Source: Macrotis lagotis (taxonomy: Eukaryota > Chordata > Mammalia > Peramelemorphia > Peramelidae). From it: a DNA stretch of 64,000 bases. This document shows, piece after piece, positions 10,306 through 20,094 of this stretch (position 1 is the first letter of the stretch; the number at the start of each line of letters is the position of its first letter). Both the position numbers and the translations under genes were made by a program. The stretch lies in NCBI RefSeq assembly GCF_037893015.1, contig NC_133658.1, forward strand, positions 886,056,977-886,120,976, read 5' to 3'. The notes under the pieces are model-generated. The model was not told where the DNA came from. It ran no database searches and saw only the letters and a program-made list of their open reading frames with translations.

Positions 10306-10530
10306 AAAGATCTGGCCTTGCAGTCAAATATGAACTATGTTTGAATCATATCTCCTGCATTTATGAACTGTATGATCTTTGGAAATTCACTGAACCTCAG
10401 TTTCCTCAACTGTAAAATCAACATAATGAAAATATTTACTCCAGCAGGTACTTGTCAGAGTCAAATCAGATATTTGTCTCATAAATCTCAAAGCATAGAT
10501 AAATTTTGGCTATTTTTATTATTAGCTTTA
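10306..10530 (+). mobile_element. MIR SINE
   Basis: 'gaactgtatgatctttggaa', 'cctcagtttcctcaactgta' and a TTATTATTAG-like end. Near full length but diverged. Confidence 0.8.
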
Positions 10531-10535
10531 TTATT

Positions 10536-10780
10536 GAGTCATTTTAGTCATGGCCAATTCTTTGTGACCCTAATTGAGGTTTTCTTGGCAAGGATACTGA
10601 AGTGGTTTGCCCTTTCCTTCTCTAGTTCATTTTACAAATGAGGAACTGAAGCAAATGGAGCCAAGTGACTCGCCTAGAATCAGATCATCAGGAAGTGTCT
10701 GAGGATGGACTTGAAGTCCCAAAGTTGAGTCTTTCTGTCACCAAGTCCTATACTCTATTCACTGTACTACCCAGATGCCA
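10536..10780 (-). mobile_element. SINE with RTE/BovB-like tail
   Basis: Complement: 'gtgaccctaattgaggttttc', 'ttggcaaggatactgaagtgg' and 'cctatactctattcactgta' at the head end. It abuts the MIR before it. Confidence 0.87.
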
Positions 10781-10859
10781 ACTTCATTATTAGCAGCCTT
10801 GAGCAAATCATTTGATTCAGTACAACCAAGACCAGTGTCTACTATCTACTTAATAGTAG

Positions 10860-11080
10860 ACTCTAGAACTTTAGACACCAAGGATACCGCCCCCCCCCCC
10901 CAAAAGGTTCCTGTCTTCAAGGGGTTTACACTCTACTGGAAGATATAACAGTTACACAAATAAACAAATTATTTATAAAGCAGTGCAAGTCAAGTCAACA
11001 AGCACCTGGTATACTGTTAAGCAATGGAAAAATACAGGAAAAACAGAATAATTTTAAGAAGGAAAGGAGAATACCTGGAA
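10860..11080 (-). mobile_element. L2 LINE 3' fragment with a poly-C run
   Basis: 'ttagacaccaaggatac', a run of 12 C (10890-10901), then 'tcttcaaggggtttacactc' and 'acaaataaacaaattat' match the complement of an L2 terminus. Confidence 0.6.
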
Positions 11081-11089
11081 CTGAATCAA

Positions 11090-11300
11090 TAAAGGCCTTA
11101 TTTTGAATAATATTTTTCCAATGTTAACTACTCATTTCTTTTTTCAGTCTACAAAGAATTTTCCAATTGCTTACCCAATATGCACCCAGGTGACACTGGA
11201 GGTTCTCAAGGTCTTTGGTTGCATCTGCTTACAGGCTTAAAGCCCAGGGAGTTGAGAAGAAAAGAATGCATATGGTTGGCAAAATAAATAAGGTTATCTT
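11090..11300. other. Low-repeat sequence
   Basis: No gene or firm repeat seen. Confidence 0.45.
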
Positions 11301-11520
11301 GGGCATATATAGTCTTTTTTTTTCCTTTAAAGATTTTATTTATTTTGAGTTTTGCAAATTTTCCCCTTAATCTTGCTTCCCTCCCCCCACCCCCCACAGA
11401 AGGCAATTTGTTGGGCATATATATATTCTTTTTTTTCAAAGATTTTATTTATTTTGAATTTTACAATTTTTTCCCTAATCTTACTTCCCTCCCCCCACTC
11501 CCCCACAGAAAGCAATTTGT
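11301..11520 (-). repeat. Imperfect 110-bp tandem duplication in L1 tail
   Basis: Two head-to-tail copies of the L1 terminus, separable by small differences ('gagttttgcaaattttcccc' versus 'gaattttacaattttttccc'). Confidence 0.85.
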
Positions 11521-11672
11521 CCATCTTTACTTTGTTTCCATGTCGTACATTGATTCAAATTGAGTGATGAGAGAGAAATCATATCCTTAAGGAGGAAACA
11601 AAAAGTATAAGAGATAGCAAGATCAGACAATAAGATATCTGTTTTTTTTTTCCTAAGGCATATATATTCTTT
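11301..11672 (-). mobile_element. L1 LINE 3' UTR with internal tandem duplication
   Basis: Complement of a marsupial L1 3' end: 'aaagattttatttattttga', 'ccctaatcttacttccctcc', 'gaaagcaatttgtccatc', 'gagagaaatcatatccttaagg' in shorter words. The first ~110 bases occur twice (11301-11410 and 11411-11520), each starting 'gggcatatata' and ending 'gcaatttgt'. Confidence 0.85.
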
Positions 11673-11688
11673 AAAGAACCATTATCTT

Positions 11689-11730
11689 AAGGGTGGCTAG
11701 GTGGTGTAGTGGATAAAGCAAAAAAAAAAA
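11689..11730 (+). mobile_element. Head-only WSINE1-like insertion with 16-bp duplication
   Basis: Only the first ~31 bases of the SINE are present (gggtggctaggtggtgtagt then ggataaagc), followed at once by an A-run. It is flanked by aaagaaccattatctt (11673-11688) and aaagaactattatctt (11731-11746), one C/T difference. The duplication and the TT|AAAG site show a true target-primed insertion, not a decayed full copy. Confidence 0.9.
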
Positions 11731-11746
11731 AAAGAACTATTATCTT

Positions 11747-12303
11747 TTGTTACTCTTCCCAATCAGTGACTTTGTCCAGGAAATTGAGAATTTTTTTGAA
11801 AACAGGGAAGCTCTTAAGAGGAGAATCTTATGATTATGGGAAATCTCCATCTTCCGAGTAATTTAGAAAATGGTTTAAAGATTATTTTTGTCTGGTCCTA
11901 CCCACTTAGTAATTTGCTTTCCCCATACTTTTATCTTCAGGCTTGGGTATGAACTCTAAAAAGACTTTTTTTTTCCTTCTTTTAAAATGGATTTGACTCA
12001 ACTTTGCAAAAGGATGGTTTGTTTTCACTCGTCATGCTCTGAATCAAACCTTCATCCAGGTCTCTGGAGAACAGAGTAAGGCATTTTCCAGGGTTTATTT
12101 CCAGAATAAACAGGGCAGGGAGGGCCAGCTTCACTTAACACACTGCCCACAGGACAACTGACAGGCTCATTTTTCAGCTGCAGGTGGGAGGAAAAAAACC
12201 TTGCAAGTTTTTATAAATATTTCAACAGACCAGCTCTCTCCAGAAATTGGATCTGGATTTCTGAGTCAACTTTGAAGAATCTTTAAAAAAGAGACCCCTT
12301 TTT

Positions 12304-12304
<1 letters not shown>
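11747..12304. other. Low-repeat block, candidate conserved non-coding element
   Basis: About 550 bases with no recognisable transposon or ORF. Perfect AP-1-like heptamers lie near both ends: TGACTCA at 11994-12000 and TGAGTCA at 12262-12268. An AT-rich 'tttataaatatttc' sits between them. Function is inferred only from lack of repeats and motif content. Confidence 0.35.
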
Positions 12305-12349
<45 letters not shown>

Positions 12350-12364
12350 TGTGTGTGTGTGTGT
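12305..12364 (+). repeat. (GT)n microsatellite
   Basis: About 30 GT units with one A interruption. Cys/Val-rich open frames starting here are translations of this array. Confidence 0.98.
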
Positions 12365-12689
12365 ACAGTTTATTGTTACTGGAAATTATATGTTGACTTC
12401 TTCATTGTGGCTGGGGGGGGAGGAACATACTCTTTTATCCATCCTAGATTCAACAAGGACAAGAATCAGACTGGTCGAGGCAATTATTATATCAAGCAAA
12501 GTATTATGTCACTGGAAACACTGTCCATTTCATTTACCCATCAAAATATATGTTTTGTCCCCACTAAAGAATAATAACACCAATAAAATAATATTTCTGT
12601 TCAATGACAACGGACCTTGTCAATAGTGGTAGTCAAAAAGAATTTATTGGATTAAAAAAAAATTTATTGAATTTCTTCCTTTCTTCCTT
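12365..12689. other. Low-repeat sequence
   Basis: No gene seen. A G-run of 8 lies at 12413-12420 and A/T-rich text at 12635-12670. Confidence 0.5.
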
Positions 12690-12895
12690 CTATTCTCTGA
12701 ATTCCAGTATCTTCCCTCTGTTGCTTATTTCCTATTTATCCTGCCAACAGTTTCTTTGTAAATAGTTGTTTGCATATCATTCTCCCCACATTGGATTGTA
12801 AGCTCCCCGAGGGCAGGGACTGTCTTTTGCCTTTCTTTGTATGTCCAGGGTTTGCCACAGAGCCTGTCATGCTGGAGGAGCTTAATAACTGTTTA
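12690..12895 (+). mobile_element. L2 LINE 3' end
   Basis: 'cctgccaacagtttctttg', 'ttggattgtaagctccccga', 'gggcagggactgtcttttgc' and 'gaggagcttaataactg' are the L2 3' UTR hallmarks. Confidence 0.88.
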
Positions 12896-12904
12896 TCCTG
12901 TTGT

Positions 12905-13080
12905 AACACTACCTCAGTTTCCTCATCTCCGAAATGAGGATAATAGCAGCACCTACCCTTCAGGATTGAGATAATTGAGATAATATTTATAAAGTGCTTA
13001 GCTCAGTGTCTAGCATATAGTAGACGCCATTAAAATATCAGCTATTTTTATTGTTACTGTTATCTGTTATTATTATCTGA
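12905..13080 (+). mobile_element. MIR SINE 3' half
   Basis: 'cctcagtttcctcatctccg', 'gataatatttataaagtgct', 'tagctcagtgtctagcatat' and an ATTATTATC end. Confidence 0.88.
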
Positions 13081-13469
13081 GCTACATGGAAGATGTAGAT
13101 GGGAACTACCAAGATAGCCACACTGTTGTAGTTCTAATGTATTCTTCTTGGCTTTGCTTGCTTGCTTCCCTCTGCATCAGGACATCTTATTATGAGTTTA
13201 AGAATTGTCCCCCCAAACTCTAACCAGTCATCAATATTATGAAGGGAGATAATAGCAAAGGGGAGGACAGCTAGGGGGAGCATGGGGGGTAGGTATGGGG
13301 TGGGAGGAAAGGGACTTTGTGTCTCCTGACACTTCCAAGGATTGCTCTTTGAAATGCTAAGCAATTAGGTACTAATGATACCACTGTTTGGGTCAGTGAT
13401 CTGGCCAATGTGATTAAAAAAAACCCACTCCCATAAATATCAGAAATAGAGGGAGCCATAGGGTTTCAG
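13081..13469. other. Low-repeat sequence
   Basis: No gene or named repeat. Minus-strand open frames at 13134-13459 overlap each other in two frames and lack a domain. Confidence 0.5.
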
Positions 13470-13710
13470 GGTGATTCTCTTTTCAAAGTTTTTATTTAAT
13501 GTCTTTTTTTTCTATCTTTATAGTTTTCCCCAGTATCCCTCCATCTCTCCCTCTCAGGGAGTTATTCCATATAATAAAAAAGATTTTTTTAAAGGGAAAA
13601 GAGAGAAAAGGGAAAGAAAAGGAAAAACACAGTATAACTAATCAGGATACTAAAAAAAATCTGAAAATATGTGCAGCATTCACACTTGTGGGGTGGGAGT
13701 ATCTTCTTGC

Positions 13711-13821
<111 letters not shown>

Positions 13822-14047
13822 ATGAGCAGTTAGTTGTGTGGCACAGTGGATAGAGTGCTGGACCTGTAATCAGGAAGACCTGAGTTCAAATCCAGCCTCA
13901 GACACATACTAGCCATGTGAACCTGGTATTTGCCTCTGTTTTCTCAACTGCAAAAAATGAACTGGAGAAGGAAACAGCAAACTACTTCAGTATCTTTGCC
14001 AAGAAAATTCTAGTCGGTGCCATGAAGAATTGCTCATAACTGAACAA
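13822..14047 (+). mobile_element. SINE with RTE/BovB-like tail
   Basis: 'gtgtggcacagtggatagag', 'caggaagacctgagttcaaa', 'gaactggagaaggaaacagc', 'agtatctttgccaagaaaat' and an ACTGAACAAC end. Inserted next to the microsatellite inside an L1. Confidence 0.9.
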
Positions 14048-14394
14048 CATGTGTGCTATTGCTGTAGTCATTGTCTGCATTGTTTCCTTGGTTTTCCTTA
14101 CTTCCCTCTGCATCACTTCCCAGATTTCTTTGTTATTTTTACATGCATCATTTCTTACAAAACAGTCATATTCTATTCTATCTGTGTAGCATAATTTGTT
14201 TAGCCACTCCCCAATTGATGAGTGTCTACTTTTGTTTTCAATTCTTTGCTATCAGAAATTGCTGTTATAATATTGGGGGGGGTCATATGAGAACTTTCTT
14301 CTTATCAGGCCAGTACTTCTTTACACTGGTGTGATTCTCCTCTTGACATGGAAATCATTTTGTCACATTCTGGTATCTGGTAATACCTTAGAAC

Positions 14395-14797
14395 AGGGGT
14401 TCTTCATGGGGGTGTCTGTGAACTTACTCTTTTTTTGAAGATATCATAACCATATTTCAATATAATTACTTTCCTTTTTAATTCCATGTAGTTTACTTTA
14501 AACATTTTTAAACATTAATAGTAACTAGTAATTATAGAATACTAAAATGATAACTAACATTTATATAGCACTCTATAATTTGTAAAACACTTCACATATA
14601 TTATTTCCACTTTACGGACAAGGAAACTGAGGCTAGGAGAGATTAAATTATATGACCCAGGTAATGTGAACTATTATTGTCTGAGGCAGGATTTGAACTC
14701 TTGAGCACTGCATTCTATCCACTACCTTAATTAGCTTTATAATTCCAACAGACTTCCAAAGGGGTTCATGACATCCCCCCCAAAATAAAGAACCGGG
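14395..14797. mobile_element. Possible hAT-type DNA transposon remnant, split by MIR and bounded by WSINE
   Basis: The left end 'caggggttcttcatggg' and the right end 'ccaaaggggttcatgacatc...aaataaagaacc' have matching inverted termini (ggggttctt / aagaacc). The left part has 'tatttcaatataattacttt', known to me from an ancient mammalian DNA-transposon-like repeat. No transposase is left. Family not certain. Confidence 0.45.
14535..14740 (-). mobile_element. MIR SINE
   Basis: 'gataactaacatttatatag', 'cggacaaggaaactgaggc', 'gaggcaggatttgaactctt' and 'cattctatccactac': a full-length MIR complement. Confidence 0.85.
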
Positions 14798-14937
14798 GCA
14801 GCTAGGTGGTGCAGAGGATAGAGTACTGACGCTCGAGTCAGGAGGACCTGAGTTCAAATCCAGACTCAGACACTTAATACTTACTTAGCTATGTGACCTT
14901 GGGCAAGTCACCCTGTCAAAAATACTGCAAACAAACA
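14798..14937 (+). mobile_element. WSINE1-like SINE
   Basis: 'ggggcagctaggtggtgcag' head and 'tgtgaccttgggcaagtcac', then a rearranged tail with 'gcaaacaaacaaag'. 'taaagaacc' flanks both sides (about 14786-14794 and 14943-14951). Confidence 0.85.
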
Positions 14938-14951
14938 AAGAGTAAAGAACC

Positions 14952-15273
14952 TCTAAAATAAGAGAAATCAGAAATACTAATATCCTATCTACCAGAAATA
15001 CTTTGGTGTTGATGGTGCTGATCATGAAACCAGACCAAATTTATATGCAAAAACGGACTGAAGGGATGAATGCTTTACTGTGTGACAATTCTATCTCATA
15101 ACAAAACTGAAAACATCTCACAAGTTCTAGGCAATTCCCAGATTCCTTTTTGTTCAGCAGTTGTCTCACTCCAAGTTACACAACTTATATAATTTCATTT
15201 AATATGAACCATCATTCAGAAAAAAAACTTAATACCTCAACCTAGACTGGAAAAAGGAAGATATGAAATTTGA
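14952..15273. other. Low-repeat sequence
   Basis: No gene or named repeat seen. Confidence 0.5.
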
Positions 15274-15325
15274 AATGGCGTCACATAGAGTTGGATACGA
15301 CTGAAAAATAACTGAACAACAATTT
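15274..15325 (+). mobile_element. RTE-type SINE tail fragment
   Basis: 'gcgtcacatagagttggata' and 'cgactgaaaaataactgaac' are the last ~50 bases of the RTE-tailed SINE or of an RTE LINE itself. Confidence 0.7.
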
Positions 15326-15344
15326 GTTTTTAAAAAACAAACAA

Positions 15345-15415
15345 ATGAATAAAAAATAAATAATTGAATGAATAGATAAATGAATGGATGGATGGATGGA
15401 TGGATGAATGAATGA
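15345..15415 (+). repeat. (GAAT/GGAT)n microsatellite
   Basis: Tetranucleotides AATA, GAAT and GGAT in tandem, following the SINE tail. Confidence 0.9.
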
Positions 15416-15915
15416 GGGGATTTAAGCTAAGACTTGAAGAAGACCATGGGAGTCAGGAGTAGGAGATAAGGAAGGAGAAAGTTCCAGGCATCAGGGATGA
15501 CCAGATCTAAAGCTCAGAATCTGGAGATGGATTGTCTTCTGACAGGAATGAGTAGCAAGGAAGTAAGTGCCACTGAAGGGGATTAAGGGATAAGAAGACT
15601 TGAAAGGCAGGAAGTGGCCAGGTTATGATGGACTTTAAATGCCAAACAGGATTTTAAACTCAATTCTGAAGGCAATAGGGAGTCATGGGTGGAGAGGAAA
15701 TGACATGGTTAGTTAGATCAGTGCTTTAGGAAGGTCATTTGACAGCTGAGTGGAGGATGGACTGGAGTGGGGAAAGACTGGAGGCAGTCAGACCCACCAG
15801 TAGCTATTGCAACAGGTCAGGTGTGAAATGATGAGGGCTTGTACTTAAGTGGTGGCAGAGTCAGAGGAGAGGAGAGGGTGGTTATGAGGGATGATACTAA
15901 GGTTATCTTCTACTT
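15416..15915 (-). mobile_element. L2 LINE 3' half, minus strand
   Basis: 'gacttgaagaagaccatggg', 'gttccaggcatcagggatg', 'ggcaatagggagtcatgggt', 'gacatggttagttagatcag', 'gagtggaggatggactggag' and 'tattgcaacaggtcaggtgt' are the complement of the L2 C-terminal and 3' text ('ctgacctattgcaatag...'). Confidence 0.85.
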
Positions 15916-16319
15916 TTCTTCCACTCCCAAGGCCTCAAGAAATATTCCTGAGGTTTATTCCCATCGGCATGAGATTTTAAGGGGCATTGTCTCTAGTCGT
16001 GTTGTTTCTCCACCCTGTGCTTCAATTTAAGGACCATAATTAGTACCTAGCAAACCCAGGTACTCAGTCTACATGGTACAACAGCAATCATCACCCTTGG
16101 GACCTAATCACTTTAAAGTAGTAACTACAGATTATGGTTTTCTCGTCTCATCTGGTACAATATGTAATTAGTCCCTGTTGCCAAGTATGTGAACTGCTGA
16201 TGAGTGAGTAGCATTAGATCATTAAGGACACATGATAGCTAATTTATGGAAGCTGCAGAATATTAGATTGAAGAAAGCAAAAGAAAAGGTCCTGAATTCT
16301 GGACTAAAATCTTTTTGTA
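15916..16319. other. Low-repeat block, candidate conserved non-coding element
   Basis: About 400 bases with no visible transposon. Includes homeodomain-type cores (TAATTAG near 16160-16175, CTAATTTATGG near 16230). Regulatory role is only a guess. Confidence 0.3.
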
Positions 16320-16420
16320 GCATCCACTTTCCTCATGTATGTGAGAAAGCTGCCTAACCTGGAGGGGTTGTTTTGTTTGCAAAGAGCTTTACAAACCTGT
16401 AAGCACTGTGGAAATGTCCC
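16320..16420 (+). mobile_element. MIR-type SINE 3' fragment
   Basis: 'actttcctcatgtatgtgag' and 'gcaaagagctttacaaacct' followed by 'gcactgtggaaatgtc' resemble the MIR-type tail. A 66-residue open frame starting at 16335 is therefore not a gene. Confidence 0.6.
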
Positions 16421-17027
16421 TTATGATGGGTGTTGCTTTTGTTTTTTAGATTATTCAATACTCAAAGACAGAAGAAAACAAGAATTTTACAAACAGAGAT
16501 TAAAGGCTCAACCTGCTGAAATCACGGGGAGATGATAGCCATATATTTGTCACCAACCACACACAACAAAGGATTGAGAGAAGTATCTCCACCACCTATT
16601 TTCTCAACACTAGAGACCTCAAACAAAGTTATTTCTTTGTTAGGAGCAATTGAGGAGTTTAGGTCTTGGAATGGTTATAGGTAGCCATCAATTCAAACTG
16701 GAATTCTTAATTGTTTTTACTCAACAGTCTCGGCAATTCAAGTAATCCAAAGGAAGGCTAGACAGACCAAGAGAAATTCTCATCATACTATTAATGTCTG
16801 TGATTAACCCACCAGAACAGGCAGAAGGCTTCATTCTGGGGGTCAAAAATGATTTCTAAGAAAACAACTCTCCTAGTCTCACTCCAATTTCCAGGATTTA
16901 GTTGAATAAGCAATTATAAAACTTCTATTTTGGGTTAGGTCTTTGAGATTTTTTCCTAAAACCAGAAATGATTTAGGGAACTTCCAGTGAACACATCAGA
17001 GGAGCAACTGTTCTTAGTGTTAGAGAG
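16421..17027. other. Low-repeat sequence
   Basis: About 600 bases without a recognised repeat. 'ttgttttttag' at 16439-16450 resembles a splice acceptor followed by 75 open bases, but the frame has no homology I recognise and no donor is convincing. Confidence 0.4.
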
Positions 17028-17085
17028 CTATCTGTCACTTAGCCTTAATTTCTTCATCTGTAAAATGGGGATGATAATAATCCAG
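17028..17085 (+). mobile_element. MIR SINE fragment
   Basis: 'tcttcatctgtaaaatgggg' and 'atgataataat'. Confidence 0.75.
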
Positions 17086-17139
17086 GATCACAGAGGGAGC
17101 AGGCCTCAGAAGTAAGTCCTGGACTAAGACTAGGCCTCT

Positions 17140-17212
17140 GGTGTTGGGTCTTGGGAATACAAAGACAACATTAAGATAACCCCTACCCTCAAAGAGTGCA
17201 AAATTTATTGTT
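17140..17212 (-). mobile_element. L2 LINE 3' fragment
   Basis: 'cttgggaatacaaagacaac' and 'ccctaccctcaaagagtgc'. Confidence 0.6.
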
Positions 17213-17224
17213 CCCTCTGACAAG

Positions 17225-17545
17225 ACTTTCCATCTTACCTTGTGTCTGTGGTGTGAATCTCCTTCCCACTAGATTGTGACTAGAGGACATCTAGGTGATG
17301 CAGTGGATAGAAGACCAGTCCTGAAGTCAGGAGGTTTTAAATTCAAACCCAACCTCAGACACTTAATAATTACCTAACTGTGTGACCTTGAGCAAGTCAT
17401 TTAATCCCATTGCCTTGCAAAAAAAATTTAAAAAAAGAGTTCAGAGACTATTTTCCCCTTTTTTGTACCTTCAGAATTTAGCATAGGACCAAGTACACAG
17501 TTAGCACTTAATAAATGCTTGTGGACTGACTGACTACTGGGTTTC
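17225..17545 (+). mobile_element. L2 LINE 3' end split by WSINE
   Basis: 'ttcccactagattgtgact' lies left of the SINE. To its right are 'tttttgtaccttcagaattt' and 'agcacttaataaatgcttgt', the L2 3' terminus. Confidence 0.75.
17284..17437 (+). mobile_element. WSINE1-like SINE
   Basis: 'ggacatctaggtgatgcagt' head, 'taataattacctaactgtgt', and 'cccattgccttgc' plus A-run. Inserted in the L2 3' UTR. Confidence 0.88.
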
Positions 17546-17571
17546 AACAAAATGAGTGAAGAACTTTTAGT

Positions 17572-17879
17572 GTGTATATATATATAATATATATCTACAT
17601 ATATTAACATAGCATAACAACATGTAATATGTCACTTATATATCAAATAATTTAATATATAAAACATAATAATATAATTAATTTAACATAGAATGATATG
17701 TCATGACCTATCATGATATAACATGTCATGACTTAATATGTGATATGGTGATATGGTATGTGATATGGTATGATATGATGTGATGTGGCATGATATGACT
17801 TGTATAATATAACAATAGTTTGACAAGACATAATATAACATAATGTATGATATGATATGATATAACATGATAAAAATTA
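17572..17879. repeat. AT-rich ATATG-type satellite, left part
   Basis: Diverged tandem pentamer/hexamer words such as tatga, tgatatgg and acatg over 300 bases. On the minus strand it reads as a spurious His-Ile-Ser-Tyr-rich peptide. Confidence 0.85.
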
Positions 17880-18118
17880 TGGGGCAGGAAGATGATGCAG
17901 TGGATAGAATGCTGGACCAAGAGCCAGGAAGATCTGAGTTTAAATTCAGCCTCAGACAATTACTAGCCATATGATTCTAGGCAAGTTACTTAATCCTATT
18001 TGCCTCAGTTTCCTCATCTATAAAAAGAGTTGGAGACAGACATGGCAAATTACTCCAACACCTTTGCTTAACCACTCCAAATGTAGTCATTAAGAATTGG
18101 ACATTAATGAACAGCAAT
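17880..18118 (+). mobile_element. SINE with RTE/BovB-like tail inside AT-rich satellite
   Basis: 'ggggcaggaagatgatgcag' head, 'cctcagtttcctcatctata' and 'agttggagacagacatggc', 'attggacattaatgaacagc' at the end. The tandem array continues on the other side. Confidence 0.88.
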
Positions 18119-18330
18119 ATATAACAGCATAATTAACAGGATACAATATAATTAATGAAATATCATATAATAAAATATAACAATATAATTAAAGTGGCAT
18201 ATAATAATATTGCATAATGTCAATATAACATGACAGTATAAGTTATGATAATATGAAATAATTAACTTAACATGAAATATATTGTAATAAATATCATGAT
18301 ATATTTAAATTATCATAAATAAAGGGACAA
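18119..18330. repeat. AT-rich satellite, right part
   Basis: Words 'aatataa', 'taacatga' and 'atatcat' in irregular tandem, continuing the array left of the SINE. Confidence 0.8.
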
Positions 18331-19079
18331 AAAAGCAAAGCCAATGGAATGAAACCTGGGTTAACTTTTTTTAAAAACTGTTTACTTTTAGTCTGCAAGA
18401 ATTTATTTAATCTCCTTTGCTGGCAATTCAAATATCAAGGTGCGCAAGGAGCGCCAAGTGACTCCTGGGGTTCCCAGCTCCGGCAAGACTGCTGACTATC
18501 CCAGAGACAAGTCTCTATGTGTTGAATTGGGGTCCCAGGTCCTTAATGACTAACTTTTTTCTCCTAAGGACATAATAAGCACAAAAAAACCTCCATGCTT
18601 GACAAATGAAATCTCAAAACCTTGGGTCTAAAGTCAACAGATTGAAAATTAAAACTTGTTATCCCATTGACATATCATCATTTATTAGTGACTGTCGTTT
18701 GGCAGTGGTTTTTATAATACTAAAGCAAAACAAAACCCTGAGCTATTGAGAACCCTTCCAGAATGAGTCATCATGGTGAGTCAATCAGTTCTCCCAGGGT
18801 CTGCCCAGGGCTGTATCCATGGGGGAGGGTAGCACTGGCCCATTCCATGAAATTCAGGTAAATGGCTCCCACCCCCAACCTCAGCCCAACCTTGGAGCTA
18901 CTTCCAAGACCACCAGTTCACAAAGTATCTAGTCTAATGTTATTCAGACATTTCCAAAAAAGCATGAAAACTTCTCCAGAAGAAAGGAAACTTCTAGAAG
19001 GCAGGGGCCATTTTATGTTTGTATCAGAAGAATCAATTATTGAATGCTTGCTGAATGAAAGATCAACTTAGCCATTCTA
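18331..19079. other. Low-repeat block, candidate conserved non-coding element
   Basis: About 750 bases with no obvious transposon. Two TGAGTCA heptamers lie 13 bases apart (18764-18770, 18777-18783); further left are 'catttattagtgactgtcg' and GC-richer text at 18440-18490. No convincing ORF. Confidence 0.35.
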
Positions 19080-19375
19080 CACCATCAACCACACCATCAA
19101 GTTTCAACTTCAGTCTCACCTTCTTTCTGCAAGAAAGTCCTCCTTAATTTTAGTGCTTTAAGACTATCTCCAATTCATCATGCATGTGTTTCTCCCATAT
19201 ATACAAATATAGACACATATATATGCACATTCTTTGAACATAGTTGTTTGTGTATAGTTAGATTAAAAGGTCCTTGAAAGAAGGGACTATGTATTTTACC
19301 TTTCTTTCCATCTGCAGCACTTAGCCCAGAGTCTGCAAATAGCTGTTTAATAAATGATAATTGATTTGACATGAC
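19080..19375 (+). mobile_element. L2 LINE 3' end
   Basis: 'caagaaagtcctccttaatt', 'attaaaaggtccttgaaaga', 'agggactatgtattttacct' and 'gctgtttaataaatgataat'. Confidence 0.8.
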
Positions 19376-19499
19376 CATTAACCTAAGGTAGTGCCCTCTT
19401 GCCTGGGGTATGGAACCAACTTCCTGTTTCTGGTCTCTGCCCCAAGTCCCTACACATATAATGTTTTCTGACCAGCCCCAGATGCTAATGTCTTCCACC

Positions 19500-19665
19500 T
19501 CATCCCAAATTAATTTGTATTTACTTTATATGTATTTGTATACAATTTATCTAGGTATATAATGTTCCTCCCCATAGAATGCAAACTCATTTATTCAGTC
19601 AGTCAATAAATGTTTATTAAGTCCCTTCTGGTGCCAATGCTAAGGGCTTGAGGGAAGCTACTATT
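19500..19665 (+). mobile_element. L2 LINE ends, sense meeting antisense
   Basis: Sense-like 'ctccccatagaatgcaaact' runs into 'tcagtcagtcaataaatgtt' and 'tattaagtcccttctggtgcc', which is the complement of another L2 terminus, so two L2 3' ends meet here. Confidence 0.6.
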
Positions 19666-19684
19666 TAATTTAATATTTCATTTA

Positions 19685-19821
19685 ATTCAAATCCAACCTC
19701 AGATGCTCATTAGATGTGTGAATTTGGACAAGTCACTTCACTTCTAATTGCCTCTGTTTACACATCTATAAAACTGCACCTAACTCCTAAGATTGTCGTG
19801 AGAATCAAATGAGATAATATG

Positions 19822-19857
<36 letters not shown>

Positions 19858-19915
19858 ATGCTTAAGACTGTCTGTCTCATACCAAGCCCTAAAAAAATTA
19901 GCTGTTATTATCATC
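19685..19915 (+). mobile_element. MIR SINE with internal (AT)n
   Basis: 'tcaaatccaacctcagatgc', 'ttggacaagtcacttcactt', 'gagaatcaaatgagataata', an AT array, then 'aatgcttaagactgtctgtc'. Confidence 0.82.
19823..19854. repeat. (TA)n microsatellite inside MIR
   Basis: About 15 TA units between 'gtatgta' and 'tgtaatgc'. Confidence 0.95.
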
Positions 19916-20094
19916 CTGAACTCATAGCACAGTATCTGACATTAGAAGGTGCTCGATAAATGTGTACTGATGGGTTGCTTGAACCCTCGATTTATTAGAG
20001 GTCTACTGGAGAATTGGCAGCCCAACACACAACACAAAGAATCCATCACTATGAGATAGCTAGCTCAGTTGGAAAATTATTCATGAGAGGATGT

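Noticed and set aside
12302-12626. Cys-Val repeat peptides near a start codon
   Set aside because: They are translations of the (GT)n array in two frames.
16335-16535. 66-residue frame with a splice-acceptor-like 'ttgttttttag' in front of its second half
   Set aside because: Its first half is a MIR-type SINE tail and the second half has no homology or donor that I can support.
17701-17970. His-Ile-Ser-Tyr-rich repeat peptide
   Set aside because: It is produced by the AT-rich satellite and has no independent support.
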